Origin: CADEEN01 sp040384625
GTDB lineage: Bacteria; Pseudomonadota; Gammaproteobacteria; Burkholderiales; Burkholderiaceae_C
Assembly: GCA_040384625.1 (NCBI GenBank)
Contig: JAZKIW010000077.1
Span: 7,034 to 71,033, forward strand
Length of the DNA: 64,000 bases
Direction: 5' to 3'
Shown here: positions 45,082 through 53,221 of the stretch, one piece after another
Layout of the letters: every line of letters begins with the position of its first letter
Numbering within the stretch: position 1 is the stretch's first letter
Translations under genes and position numbers: made by a program
The notes under the pieces: generated by a model
What the model was told of the DNA's origin: nothing
Database searches by the model: none
What the model saw: the letters and a program-made list of their open reading frames with translations, nothing else

Positions 45082-45855
45082 ATGAACACAAATCACCGCA
45101 GCGATGAGCTCGAAGCCTGGCTCGACACGCCACCAGGCCGCTATCTGCTGGCGTGGGAGCAGGCCCAGCTCGATCGTGTGGTGGTCGACCTGTTCGGATT
45201 TCACGCGCTGCAGCTCGGCCTGCCCGAGCTCGAGGCGCTGCGCAGCAACCGCATGCCGCACCGCTGGCTGGCCAGCGATAGCGTTGCAGGCCTGCGTGCG
45301 GTGACCCTGCACTGCGACGCCGACGCGCTGCCGTTTCCGGAGCGCAGCATCGATCTGGTGGTCCTGCCGCACACCCTGGAGCTGGCGCGCGACCCGCACG
45401 TGGCGCTGGCCGAGGTCGAGCGCGTGCTGGTGCCCGAAGGCCGCGTCGTCATCCTCGGCTTCAACCCGGCCAGCCTGTGGGGCCTGCGCCAGCGCTGCGG
45501 GCGCGTGCGCCAGCGCCTGGGCGGGCGCAGCCCGCTGTACCTGCCGCGGCCAGGGGACTTCATCGGCTACTGGCGTCTGCGCGACTGGCTGCGCCTGCTC
45601 AGCTTCGAGGTCGAAGGAGGGCGCTTCGGCGGCTACCGGCCGCCTTTGGCCTCCGATGGCTGGCTGGCACGCTACGCCTGGATGGACCGCATCGGCGACC
45701 GCTGGTGGCCCGTGCTCGGCGCCGTCTACATGCTGGTCGCTGTGAAGCGGGTGCGCGGCATGCGCCTGGTGGGCCTGGCACGACGCGAGCGCGTCACGGC
45801 CCCGGCAGCACCTGCGGTCGTCGCCAACCAGCATTCGCATCACGAGAAGACATGA
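45082..45855 (+). CDS. Class I SAM-dependent methyltransferase
   Basis: Methyltransferase of the type 11 family, substrate unknown. In 257 residues the core segments are ADALPFPERSIDLVVLPHTLE and ALAEVERVLVPEGRVVILGFNP (motifs II and III). The glycine-rich SAM loop is degenerate: DLFGFHALQLG replaces the usual GxGxG, as is common in this subfamily next to rnhA in Burkholderiales. The C-terminal part is basic and aromatic. An upstream in-frame stretch is open, but the ATG at 45082 begins the conserved sequence. Its stop overlaps the rnhA ATG (ATGA). Confidence 0.85.
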   Translation: MNTNHRSDELEAWLDTPPGRYLLAWEQAQLDRVVVDLFGFHALQLGLPELEALRSNRMPHRWLASDSVAGLRAVTLHCDADALPFPERSIDLVVLPHTLELARDPHVALAEVERVLVPEGRVVILGFNPASLWGLRQRCGRVRQRLGGRSPLYLPRPGDFIGYWRLRDWLRLLSFEVEGGRFGGYRPPLASDGWLARYAWMDRIGDRWWPVLGAVYMLVAVKRVRGMRLVGLARRERVTAPAAPAVVANQHSHHEKT

Positions 45856-46301
45856 ACCAGCAACATGAAGTGATCACGATCTACACCGACGGCGCCTGCA
45901 AGGGCAATCCGGGGCCGGGCGGTTGGGGCGCCTGGCTCAGCGTGGGCGACCACGAAAGGGAACTCTGGGGCGGCGAGGCGCTCACCACCAACAACCGAAT
46001 GGAGCTCACCGCGGTGATCGAGGCCCTTGCCGCGCTCAAGCGCCAAAGCGCAGTGGTGATCCACACCGACAGCCAGTACGTGCGCCAAGGCATCACGGCA
46101 TGGATCCACAACTGGAAGCAGCGCGGCTGGAAGACGGCTGACAAAAAGCCGGTGAAGAACGTCGATCTGTGGCAACGCCTGGATGCCTTGGCCGGCGCCC
46201 ACCAGGTGCAGTGGCGCTGGGTCAAGGGCCACTCCGGCGATCCCGGCAACGAGCGCGCCGATGCCCTGGCCAATCGCGGTGTCCCCGGTTCAGGCGGCTG
46301 A
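45852..46301 (+). CDS. rnhA: Ribonuclease HI
   Basis: Cuts the RNA strand of RNA-DNA hybrids during replication and R-loop removal. The 149 residues retain all catalytic acids: Asp in IYTDGACKGNPG, Glu in RMELTAVIEAL, Asp in VIHTDSQYV and Asp in NERADALA, plus the basic handle region NWKQRGWKTADKKPVKN. It overlaps the methyltransferase gene by ATGA. In many proteobacteria rnhA is divergent from dnaQ; here it is in an operon with a methyltransferase. Confidence 0.97.
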   Translation: MNQQHEVITIYTDGACKGNPGPGGWGAWLSVGDHERELWGGEALTTNNRMELTAVIEALAALKRQSAVVIHTDSQYVRQGITAWIHNWKQRGWKTADKKPVKNVDLWQRLDALAGAHQVQWRWVKGHSGDPGNERADALANRGVPGSGG

Positions 46302-46356
46302 CCTGGCCGGCGCGCAAGTCACACTCGCGTTACATTCTGTGCAGGAGATGCCTTAG

Positions 46357-47589
46357 ATGATGAAGAGGATGCACACGATCGTCGCCGTCGTCGGCCTGGC
46401 GGTACTGGCCGGCGCGGCGTGGTGGTGGCAGAACAAGCCGCGCTCGGACGGGGAGGCGAGCGCGACGGCGGCCGTGGGGGCCGGTGGCAGTGGCGCGGCA
46501 AGCGCTGCCGGTGGAGGTGTTGCCGGCAGCCCCGTGACGGTCGAGGTCGGCAAGGTCCAGCGCCTGCGCATCGAGGAAGACGCGCAGGCCGTGGGCACGC
46601 TGACGTCGCGCCAGAGCGTGATGCTGCGACCCGAGGTGAGCGGACGCATTTCGCGCCTGGGCTTCAATGACGGCCAGCGCGTGCGTCGCGGCCAAGTGCT
46701 GGTCCAACTCGACAACACCCTGCAGGTGGCGCAGCTGCGCCAGTCCGAGGCACAGGCGGGCATTGCCAACACCAATCTGCAACGCAACCGCGAGCTGGTG
46801 GCGCAGAACTTCGTCAGCCAGAGCGTGGTCGATCAGAGTGCGGCGGCGCTCGAGGTTGCCATGGCCCAGGTGGCGCTGTCCAAGGCGCAATTGGAGCGCA
46901 TGAAGATCGTGGCGCCGTTCGACGGCGTGGCCGGCATCGGGGCGGTCAGTGTCGGTGACTACGTCAAGGACGGGGCCGACATCGTCAACATCGAGGACAC
47001 GTCCCAGGTGTGGGTAGATTTCCGCCTGCCCGAGCGCTACCTCGCACAGTTGAAACCGGGCCAGGGGGTCGAGGTGGTGCTCGACGCGATGCCGGGTCGC
47101 AGCTTCAATGGCCGCGTCGACGCGCTAGATTCGCAGCTCGACGCCAACGGCCGCTCCCTGCTGGTGCGGGCGCGGCTGGCCAACCCCGACGGGTTGCTGC
47201 GTACTGGCATGTTCGCGCGCACCCGCACGCTGCTCGCGGTGCGCGACAACGCCCTCGTGGTGCCCGAGGAAGCCCTGGTGCCTCAGGGCGGCAAACAGTT
47301 CCTGATCAAGGTCGTCGATGGCCCGCAGGGCAAGCTGTCCCAACGCGTCGAAGCCCGCATCGGTGGTCGCGTGGCCGGCAAGGTCGAGGTGCTTGGCGGC
47401 CTGGTCGAAGGAGACATGGTGGTGACGGCTGGGCAGGGCCGCCTGCTGCGCGCCGACAAGCTGCCGGTGCGGGTGATCGATCTGGCCGAGGCTGGCAAGG
47501 GGCGAGCGGCCAGTGCGCCGGGGCGCGGCGCCAGTGGTGCCGCTTCCGGCGCGGGCAGCGGCGGCGTGCGCGGCACACCGGCCGTCTGA
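46357..47589 (+). CDS. RND efflux periplasmic adaptor (membrane fusion protein)
   Basis: Periplasmic adaptor that connects the downstream RND pump to an outer-membrane channel. The 410 residues start with an uncleaved hydrophobic anchor (IVAVVGLAVLAGAAWWW) and no lipobox. Then come the lipoyl half-motif (RPEVSGRISRLGFNDGQRVRRGQVLVQLD), a short alpha hairpin (about 115-170), the second lipoyl part MKIVAPFDGVAGIGAVSVGDYV, beta-barrel and membrane-proximal domains, and a Gly/Ala-rich tail. AGGAGAT precedes the ATG region. The RND gene begins 18 bases after the stop. No regulator gene adjoins the pair. Confidence 0.92.
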   Translation: MMKRMHTIVAVVGLAVLAGAAWWWQNKPRSDGEASATAAVGAGGSGAASAAGGGVAGSPVTVEVGKVQRLRIEEDAQAVGTLTSRQSVMLRPEVSGRISRLGFNDGQRVRRGQVLVQLDNTLQVAQLRQSEAQAGIANTNLQRNRELVAQNFVSQSVVDQSAAALEVAMAQVALSKAQLERMKIVAPFDGVAGIGAVSVGDYVKDGADIVNIEDTSQVWVDFRLPERYLAQLKPGQGVEVVLDAMPGRSFNGRVDALDSQLDANGRSLLVRARLANPDGLLRTGMFARTRTLLAVRDNALVVPEEALVPQGGKQFLIKVVDGPQGKLSQRVEARIGGRVAGKVEVLGGLVEGDMVVTAGQGRLLRADKLPVRVIDLAEAGKGRAASAPGRGASGAASGAGSGGVRGTPAV

Positions 47590-47607
47590 AGCACAGGAGT
47601 CAGAGCG

Positions 47608-50600
47608 ATGAAGCTGTCAGATACCTCGATCCGCCGGCCGGTGCTGGCCAGCGTGATGTCGCTGCTGATCATCCTGATCGGCCTGGTGTCCTTCAACCGC
47701 CTGTCGCTGCGCGAGTACCCACGCATCGACGAGCCGGTGGTGACCGTCAACACGGTACTCACCGGCGCCTCGTCGGAAGTGATCGAGTCCCAGGTCACCA
47801 AGCCGCTCGAAGACTCGATCGCTGGAATCGACGGCGTCGACATCATCACCTCGATCTCGCGCGCGGAGCGCAGCCAGATCTCGGTGCGCTTCAAACTCGA
47901 GAAGAGCCCCGATGACGCCGCCGCCGACGTGCGTGATCGCGTCTCGCGCGTGCGCGGGCGTCTGCCGGACGCCGTGGACGAGCCCATCATCGCCAAGGTC
48001 GAGGCCGACGCCACGCCGACGATCTGGCTGGCCTTCAACAGCGAGACCCTGAGCCCGCTGGAAGTGACCGACCTGGTCAACCGGGTCGTCAAGCCGCGCC
48101 TGCAGACGGTGCCCGGGGTCGCCGACGTGCAGATCGGCGGCGACCGCAAGTACGCAATGCGCATCTGGCTGGACCCGGACAAGCTGGCTGCCTACCGCGT
48201 CACGGTGCAGGATGTGGAGGACGCACTGCGCAAGCAGAACCTCGAGGTGCCTTCGGGGCGCATCGAGAGCCAGCAGCGCGAGTTCAACGTCACCACGCGC
48301 ACCGACCTCAACACGGTGGCCCAGTTCGCCGACATCGCGCTGCGTTCGGCCAACGGTTACACGGTGCACCTGCGCGACGTGGGGCGAGTCGAGGAGGGTG
48401 CTTTCAGCGAGCGCTCGCGCGTGCGTCTGAACGGCGTGCCGTCGGTCTCGACCGGTGTGATCCGCAATGCCACGGCCAACCCGCTCGAGGTGTCGGCCGG
48501 CGTGCGCGCCCTTATGCCGCAGATCCAGCGCGACCTGCCGTCTTCGGTCACGGTGGTCCAGGCCAACGACAACGCGGTCTTCATCGATCGCTCGGTCAAG
48601 TCGGTCTACAAGACCGTGGCCGAAGCGGTGGTGCTGGTCGCGCTGGTGGTGTTCGTCTTCCTGCGCACGATGCGCGCCTCGGTGATCCCGCTGGTGACGA
48701 TCCCGGTCAGCCTGATCGGCTCTTTCGCCCTGATCGCGCTGGCGGGCTTCACCATCAACACGCTCACGCTCCTGGCGCTGGTGCTGGCGATCGGCCTCGT
48801 GGTCGACGACGCGATCGTCGTGCTGGAGAACATATTCCGCCACATCGAGGAGGGGTTGACGCCCTTCCAAGCGGCACTCAAGGGGGTGCGCGAGATCAGC
48901 TTCGCCGTGGTCGCGATGACCCTGACGTTGACCGCGGTGTTCGCGCCGCTGGCTTTCACGCCCGGACGCACCGGGCGCCTGTTTGCCGAGTTCGCGCTGA
49001 CCCTGGCCGGCGCGGTAGTGGTGTCGGGGTTCGTGGCGTTGACGCTGACGCCGATGATGTGCAGCAAGCTGCTGCGCCATAACCCGGCGCCGAACCGTTT
49101 CGATCGCGGCATGGAGGCCGTGCTCGTGGCCCTGACTCAGGGGTACACGCGCGTGTTGCGTGGCGTGCTGGCGCACAGCTGGGTCGTGCTGTTGATCATG
49201 GCCTGCTCGGCGGGCATGAGCTGGTGGTTGTTCAGCACCGCGAAGAGTGAACTTTCGCCGCTCGAAGACCGAGGCACGATCATCATGCCCGTGCGCGCTC
49301 CCGACGGGGCGACGCTCGACTTCACCGCGCGCTACCTGGACGCGATCGACGCCGTCGCCGCCAGCTACCCCGAGTTCGATCGCCGCTTCATGTTCATGGG
49401 CGGCGGCCAGGTCTCCACCGCCACGGCCGTGTTTCGCACCGTGGACTGGAGCGAGCGCACTCGAACCACGCCAGAATTGGCGCGTTCGCTGATTCCGCGC
49501 ATGAACGCGCTGCCGGGCGTCACAGCGTTCCCGATCACCCCACCCAGCCTGGGGCAGGGGTTCCGCGAGCGGCCGATCAATTACGTGATCCAGACCAATG
49601 ACAGCTACGACAACCTGGCCCGGGTGTCGCAGCAATTCATGGCCGAGATGGCCAAGAACCCCGGCTTCGTGCAGCCCGACAGCGACCTGCAACTGAACAA
49701 GCCGGAGATCTTCATGGACGTGGACCGTGCTCGCGCGGCCGACATGGGTGTCTCGGTCGAGTCGGTGGCGCGCACGGTCGAGACCATGCTCGGTGGGCGC
49801 GCGGTGACGCGCTACAAGCGAGACGCCGACCAGTACGACGTGATGGTGCAGACCGAAGGGCGGGGTCGCGCGCGCCCGGAAGACATCGACCGCCTGTTCG
49901 TGCGCGGTCGCAACGACACCATGGTGCCCTTGTCTTCTCTGGTGAAGGTGCGCGAGGCGGTGAGCCCGCGCGAGCTGAACCACTTCAACCAGCGTCGCTC
50001 GGTGTCCATCACGGCCAACCTGTCGGCCGACTACTCGCTCGGCCAGGCTCTGGTTTTCCTCGACGAAACGGCTACCAAGACACTGCCCTCCGGCTATGCG
50101 ACCGAACTGAACGGCGTCAGCCGGGAGTTCAAGTCGTCCTCTGGCGCTCTGGGCCTGGTCTTCGTGCTCGCGCTCCTGTTCATCTTCCTGGTGCTGTCGG
50201 CGCAGTTCGAAAGCTTCCTCGACCCCTTCGTTATCCTCCTGTCGGTGCCGCTGACGATGGTCGGAGCCCTGCTGGCCTTGCAATGGTCGGGAGGTACCTT
50301 GAACGTCTATTCGCAGATCGGCCTGATCACCCTGGTCGGCCTGATCAGCAAGCACGGCATCCTGATCGTCGAGTTCAGCAATCAGTTGCGGCGCCAGGGC
50401 CTGGCGGTTCACGAAGCCGTGGTCACGGCAGCCAGCCTGCGCCTGCGCCCGATCATGATGACCACCTGCGCGATGGTGTTGGGGGCCATGCCCCTGGCCC
50501 TGGCGAGTGGGGCCGGTGCCGAGAGCCGGCGACAGATTGGATGGGTCATCGTCGGAGGCATGTCGCTCGGTACGCTGCTAACGATCTTCGTCGTTCCGAC

Positions 50601-50682
50601 GGTCTACACCTGGTTCGCACGCAAGCAGGTCCCGGGTGAGATCACCGAGAAATTCGTCGAGGATCTGGCGCCGGCCAAGTGA
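47608..50682 (+). CDS. RND multidrug efflux permease (HAE-1 type)
   Basis: Inner-membrane proton-driven pump of the hydrophobe/amphiphile efflux family. The 1024 residues have the two-fold RND repeat with 12 membrane segments. The proton-relay Asp pair is present in GLVVDDAIVVLENIF (TM4) and the TM10 Lys in LISKHGILIVEF. Two large periplasmic loops are intact. Length and the N terminus (LSDTSIRRPVLASVMSLLI) resemble MexF/MdtC-type pumps; the drug range cannot be predicted. AGGAG precedes the ATG. No outer-membrane factor follows, so a shared TolC/OprM-type channel encoded elsewhere is expected. Confidence 0.94.
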   Translation: MKLSDTSIRRPVLASVMSLLIILIGLVSFNRLSLREYPRIDEPVVTVNTVLTGASSEVIESQVTKPLEDSIAGIDGVDIITSISRAERSQISVRFKLEKSPDDAAADVRDRVSRVRGRLPDAVDEPIIAKVEADATPTIWLAFNSETLSPLEVTDLVNRVVKPRLQTVPGVADVQIGGDRKYAMRIWLDPDKLAAYRVTVQDVEDALRKQNLEVPSGRIESQQREFNVTTRTDLNTVAQFADIALRSANGYTVHLRDVGRVEEGAFSERSRVRLNGVPSVSTGVIRNATANPLEVSAGVRALMPQIQRDLPSSVTVVQANDNAVFIDRSVKSVYKTVAEAVVLVALVVFVFLRTMRASVIPLVTIPVSLIGSFALIALAGFTINTLTLLALVLAIGLVVDDAIVVLENIFRHIEEGLTPFQAALKGVREISFAVVAMTLTLTAVFAPLAFTPGRTGRLFAEFALTLAGAVVVSGFVALTLTPMMCSKLLRHNPAPNRFDRGMEAVLVALTQGYTRVLRGVLAHSWVVLLIMACSAGMSWWLFSTAKSELSPLEDRGTIIMPVRAPDGATLDFTARYLDAIDAVAASYPEFDRRFMFMGGGQVSTATAVFRTVDWSERTRTTPELARSLIPRMNALPGVTAFPITPPSLGQGFRERPINYVIQTNDSYDNLARVSQQFMAEMAKNPGFVQPDSDLQLNKPEIFMDVDRARAADMGVSVESVARTVETMLGGRAVTRYKRDADQYDVMVQTEGRGRARPEDIDRLFVRGRNDTMVPLSSLVKVREAVSPRELNHFNQRRSVSITANLSADYSLGQALVFLDETATKTLPSGYATELNGVSREFKSSSGALGLVFVLALLFIFLVLSAQFESFLDPFVILLSVPLTMVGALLALQWSGGTLNVYSQIGLITLVGLISKHGILIVEFSNQLRRQGLAVHEAVVTAASLRLRPIMMTTCAMVLGAMPLALASGAGAESRRQIGWVIVGGMSLGTLLTIFVVPTVYTWFARKQVPGEITEKFVEDLAPAK

Positions 50683-50730
50683 CACCCCCGGGCTGGCAGC
50701 GGCCGGGCCCTCAGGACCCGAAGGCGCCTG

Positions 50731-52005
50731 TTAGACCAGGCCGTCGAACGGGATGACGTCGACCTCGTCGCCCGCTTCGACATTGCCTTGCCCATGGTGC
50801 AGGACGACCATGCCGTTGGCCGCGCTCATCGACGACAGGATGCCGGAGCCCTGGCTGCCGGTGATCGCCACTTGCCAGCGGCCGTCTGCGCTGCGAGCGA
50901 CGATGCCGCGCTGGTACTCGGTGCGGCCCGGCTTCTTGCGCAGCGCGCTGGTGCAGGCGGCACGCAGCAAGGGCAGCGGCTCGGCGGCGGCGCCGCTCAT
51001 GGCGCGCAGCGCGTCACGCACGAAGGCATAGAAGGTCACCATCACGGCCACCGGATTGCCGGGCAGGCCGAACACGATGGCGTCACCGATGCGGCCGATC
51101 GCCATCGGGCGGCCGGGCCGCATCGCGATGCGCCAGAACAGCACGTCACCGAGTTCGGCCATGACCTGTTTGGTGTGATCGGCCTCGCCGACGCTGACGC
51201 CGCCCGAGGTGATGACCGCATCGGCGCTGGCCGCAGCCTGCCTGAACGCGGCGCGCAGGGCGTCGGGCTGGTCGCGCACCACGCCCAGGTCGATGACCTC
51301 GCAGCCCAGGCGTTGCAGCATGGCCCAGATCGTGTAGCGATTGCTGTCGTAGACGCAGCCCGTGTCGAGCGGTTCGCCGATCGAGCGCAATTCGTCGCCG
51401 GTGGAGAAGAACGCCACGCGCAACTTGCGCAGCACGGGTACCTCGGCTCGGCCCAGCGAGGCCAGCAGGCCCAGGTCGGCGGGGCGCAGGATGCGGCCGG
51501 CCCGCAGGGCCGAGGCGCCGCGCGCCAGGTCTTCGCCGGCCAGGCGGCGGTTATCGCCGGTTCGCACGACATCCTGCGGGATGTGCACGATGTTGCCTTC
51601 GGTCCGGGTGAACTCCTGCGGCACGACGGTGTCCAGACCCGTCGGCATGACGGCGCCGGTCATGATGCGCAGGCAGTGGCCCGCCGGGACCGCACCTTCG
51701 AACGCCTGGCCGGCAAAGCCGGTGCCGGCCACCGTCAGCGAGGTGTCGCCCTCGGCGGCCAGGTCGCTGCCGCGCAGCGCATAGCCGTCCATCGCCGAGT
51801 TGTCGTGCGCTGGCACATCGATCGGCGAGACGATGTCGCGCGCCAGCACGCGCCCCAGGCTGGAACGCAGGGCGAGGCTTTCGATCGCACTGACCCTGGG
51901 CACCAGGCGGGCGATGAACTCCTGCGCCTGCGCGACCGGCAAGGCGTTCGGGTCGTAGCCGCTGACGCAGGACGCGATCTGCTGCAAGGTCGGCGGCAGG
52001 CTCAT
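50731..52005 (-). CDS. moeA: Molybdopterin molybdenumtransferase
   Basis: Inserts molybdate into adenylylated molybdopterin to finish the molybdenum cofactor. The 424 residues contain the MoeA N-terminal domains (PAHDNSAMDGYALRGSDL; RIMTGAVMPTGLDTVVPQE), the MoCF-binding core (FSTGDELRSIGEPLDTG; ITSGGVSVGEADHTKQV; GRPMAIGRIGDAIVFGLPGN-like segment) and the C-terminal domain IV. Its start overlaps the stop of the GNAT gene (ATGA), and mobA lies just upstream of that, so it is the last gene of a mobA-GNAT-moeA unit. Confidence 0.96.
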   Translation of the reverse strand: MSLPPTLQQIASCVSGYDPNALPVAQAQEFIARLVPRVSAIESLALRSSLGRVLARDIVSPIDVPAHDNSAMDGYALRGSDLAAEGDTSLTVAGTGFAGQAFEGAVPAGHCLRIMTGAVMPTGLDTVVPQEFTRTEGNIVHIPQDVVRTGDNRRLAGEDLARGASALRAGRILRPADLGLLASLGRAEVPVLRKLRVAFFSTGDELRSIGEPLDTGCVYDSNRYTIWAMLQRLGCEVIDLGVVRDQPDALRAAFRQAAASADAVITSGGVSVGEADHTKQVMAELGDVLFWRIAMRPGRPMAIGRIGDAIVFGLPGNPVAVMVTFYAFVRDALRAMSGAAAEPLPLLRAACTSALRKKPGRTEYQRGIVARSADGRWQVAITGSQGSGILSSMSAANGMVVLHHGQGNVEAGDEVDVIPFDGLV

Positions 52006-52526
52006 TGGAGGTCCAGGACCATCAGGTCCTTGTCGAGGAAGCGCGCGCCGATGCGGATCGCGCGCGGCAAGGTGCCGTAGCGCGTGAACCCGGCACGCTC
52101 GTACAGGTGCAATGCGGCGCGGTTGCCCGCGGTGACGCTGAGGGTGAGCTGTTGCAGCTCGGCGTCGGCAGCGGCGCGTCCGATCAGCGCATCGAGCAGG
52201 GCGCGACCGACGCCTTTGCTCTGCTGGTCGATCGCAACCATCGTTCCGACGATGTGACCGAGGTGGCGCACCTTGCTGCGCGGATCGCGTTCGCAGCTGA
52301 TCGCGCCGACCAGGCGGTCGCCACGCCAGGCACCGAGCGTGAAGCTGCCATGGCCTTCACCACCCAGGCGTGCGCGGTAGCTCTGCGCGGTGCGCTGCGC
52401 TTCGGCGACCGCGTCGGACGTGAATGCTTCTTCGTGGTGCGCAAGCGCATGATCGCGCAGGGCCTTGTAGGCCTGGAGGTCGGCCTCGCCGAGGTCGCGA
52501 ACGACGATGTCAGGTAGCGGGGCCAT
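52002..52526 (-). CDS. GNAT family N-acetyltransferase
   Basis: Acetyltransferase of unknown substrate. The 174 residues show the GNAT core: motif A (GTMVAIDQQSKGVGRALLDALIGRA, with the acetyl-CoA loop QSKGVGRA) and motif B (LTLSVTAGNRAALHLYERAGFTRYGT). The ATG at 52526 lies inside the end of mobA (17-base overlap); a longer in-frame extension would run further into mobA out of frame and is not protein-like. It overlaps moeA by ATGA. Its place between two molybdenum-cofactor genes suggests co-expression, but no cofactor step is known to need an acetyltransferase. Confidence 0.87.
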   Translation of the reverse strand: MAPLPDIVVRDLGEADLQAYKALRDHALAHHEEAFTSDAVAEAQRTAQSYRARLGGEGHGSFTLGAWRGDRLVGAISCERDPRSKVRHLGHIVGTMVAIDQQSKGVGRALLDALIGRAAADAELQQLTLSVTAGNRAALHLYERAGFTRYGTLPRAIRIGARFLDKDLMVLDLQ

Positions 52527-53121
52527 GCGGCTGTTGCAGTTGCGCCAGCTCGGCGGCTGTGTTGGCGTTGACGAAGGCAGTGGCGTCGTCGAATCGCACC
52601 GCGACCGCACGATGCTGCTCGAACCAGCGGTCGATCTTGTGGCCCCCGCCATGCAGATAGGCCACCAGGCTTTCCGACAGCGCGCTCTTCATCAGGCAGA
52701 ACACCGGTTGACGTTGCTCCTGGCCGTCTTCGAGGCTCACGGCATAGGCCAGATCGGCCTCTTCGGCCTCCAGCGCGGCGGCCAGGCGCACGGCCAGATC
52801 GTCGGGGAAGTTCGGTGTGTCGCAAGGCACGGTCAGCATCAGGGGCGTCTCGCAATGCTCGAGCCCGGCCAGGAAGCCGGCCAACGGCCCGGCGAACTCG
52901 CCCACAGGGTCGGGCCACACCGGCGCGCCAAAGGATTCGTACGCACCCAGGTTGCGATTCGCATTGACCATCACGTGTCCGACCTGCGACCCCAGACGCA
53001 GCAGGGCGTGCAGCGCGAGCGCCACACCGTGATGGTTCTGCAGGCCCTTGTCGACGCCGCCCATGCGGCTGCCGCGGCCGCCGGCCAACACGAGGCCTGT
53101 GATCTGGTCGGCGGAAATCAT
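52510..53121 (-). CDS. mobA: Molybdenum cofactor guanylyltransferase
   Basis: Attaches GMP to molybdenum cofactor to make the MGD form used by enzymes of the DMSO reductase family. The 203 residues have the nucleotide-binding start GLVLAGGRGSRMGGVDKGL (residues 9-27), the metal-binding Asp in TVPCDTPNFP and the later PVFCLMKSAL. Length is normal. No ribosome site is visible before the ATG. Downstream it overlaps the GNAT gene. The presence of mobA predicts a nitrate reductase, formate dehydrogenase or similar enzyme elsewhere in the genome. Confidence 0.95.
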   Translation of the reverse strand: MISADQITGLVLAGGRGSRMGGVDKGLQNHHGVALALHALLRLGSQVGHVMVNANRNLGAYESFGAPVWPDPVGEFAGPLAGFLAGLEHCETPLMLTVPCDTPNFPDDLAVRLAAALEAEEADLAYAVSLEDGQEQRQPVFCLMKSALSESLVAYLHGGGHKIDRWFEQHRAVAVRFDDATAFVNANTAAELAQLQQPHGPAT

Positions 53122-53176
53122 CGAAGTGGGGCCAAGCGAGCGCCGCGGATCCGGCTCTGCCGGGCCGCTGGCGGTG

Positions 53177-53209
53177 CCCCCTTGAGGGGGAGCGCCGAAG
53201 GCGCTTCGG
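53177..53209. repeat. Double-hairpin intergenic element between moaA and mobA
   Basis: Two adjacent hairpins: CCCCC-TTGA-GGGGG (53177-53190) and AGCGCC-GAA-GGCGCT (53191-53205), with an alternative pairing CCGAAG/CTTCGG to 53209. I recall near-identical elements between genes in many Comamonadaceae-like genomes, where they occur in many copies, but only one copy is in this window. It may act as a terminator for moaA or as a REP-like repeat; no T-tract follows on either strand. Confidence 0.6.
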
Positions 53210-53221
53210 GAGCGGTCAACT

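Noticed and set aside
47617..50412. A 931-codon open frame on the minus strand inside the RND permease gene
   Set aside because: Its product is rich in His, Gln, Arg and Asp with no recognisable domain, typical of the antisense frame of a GC-rich gene; the plus-strand RND protein is complete.
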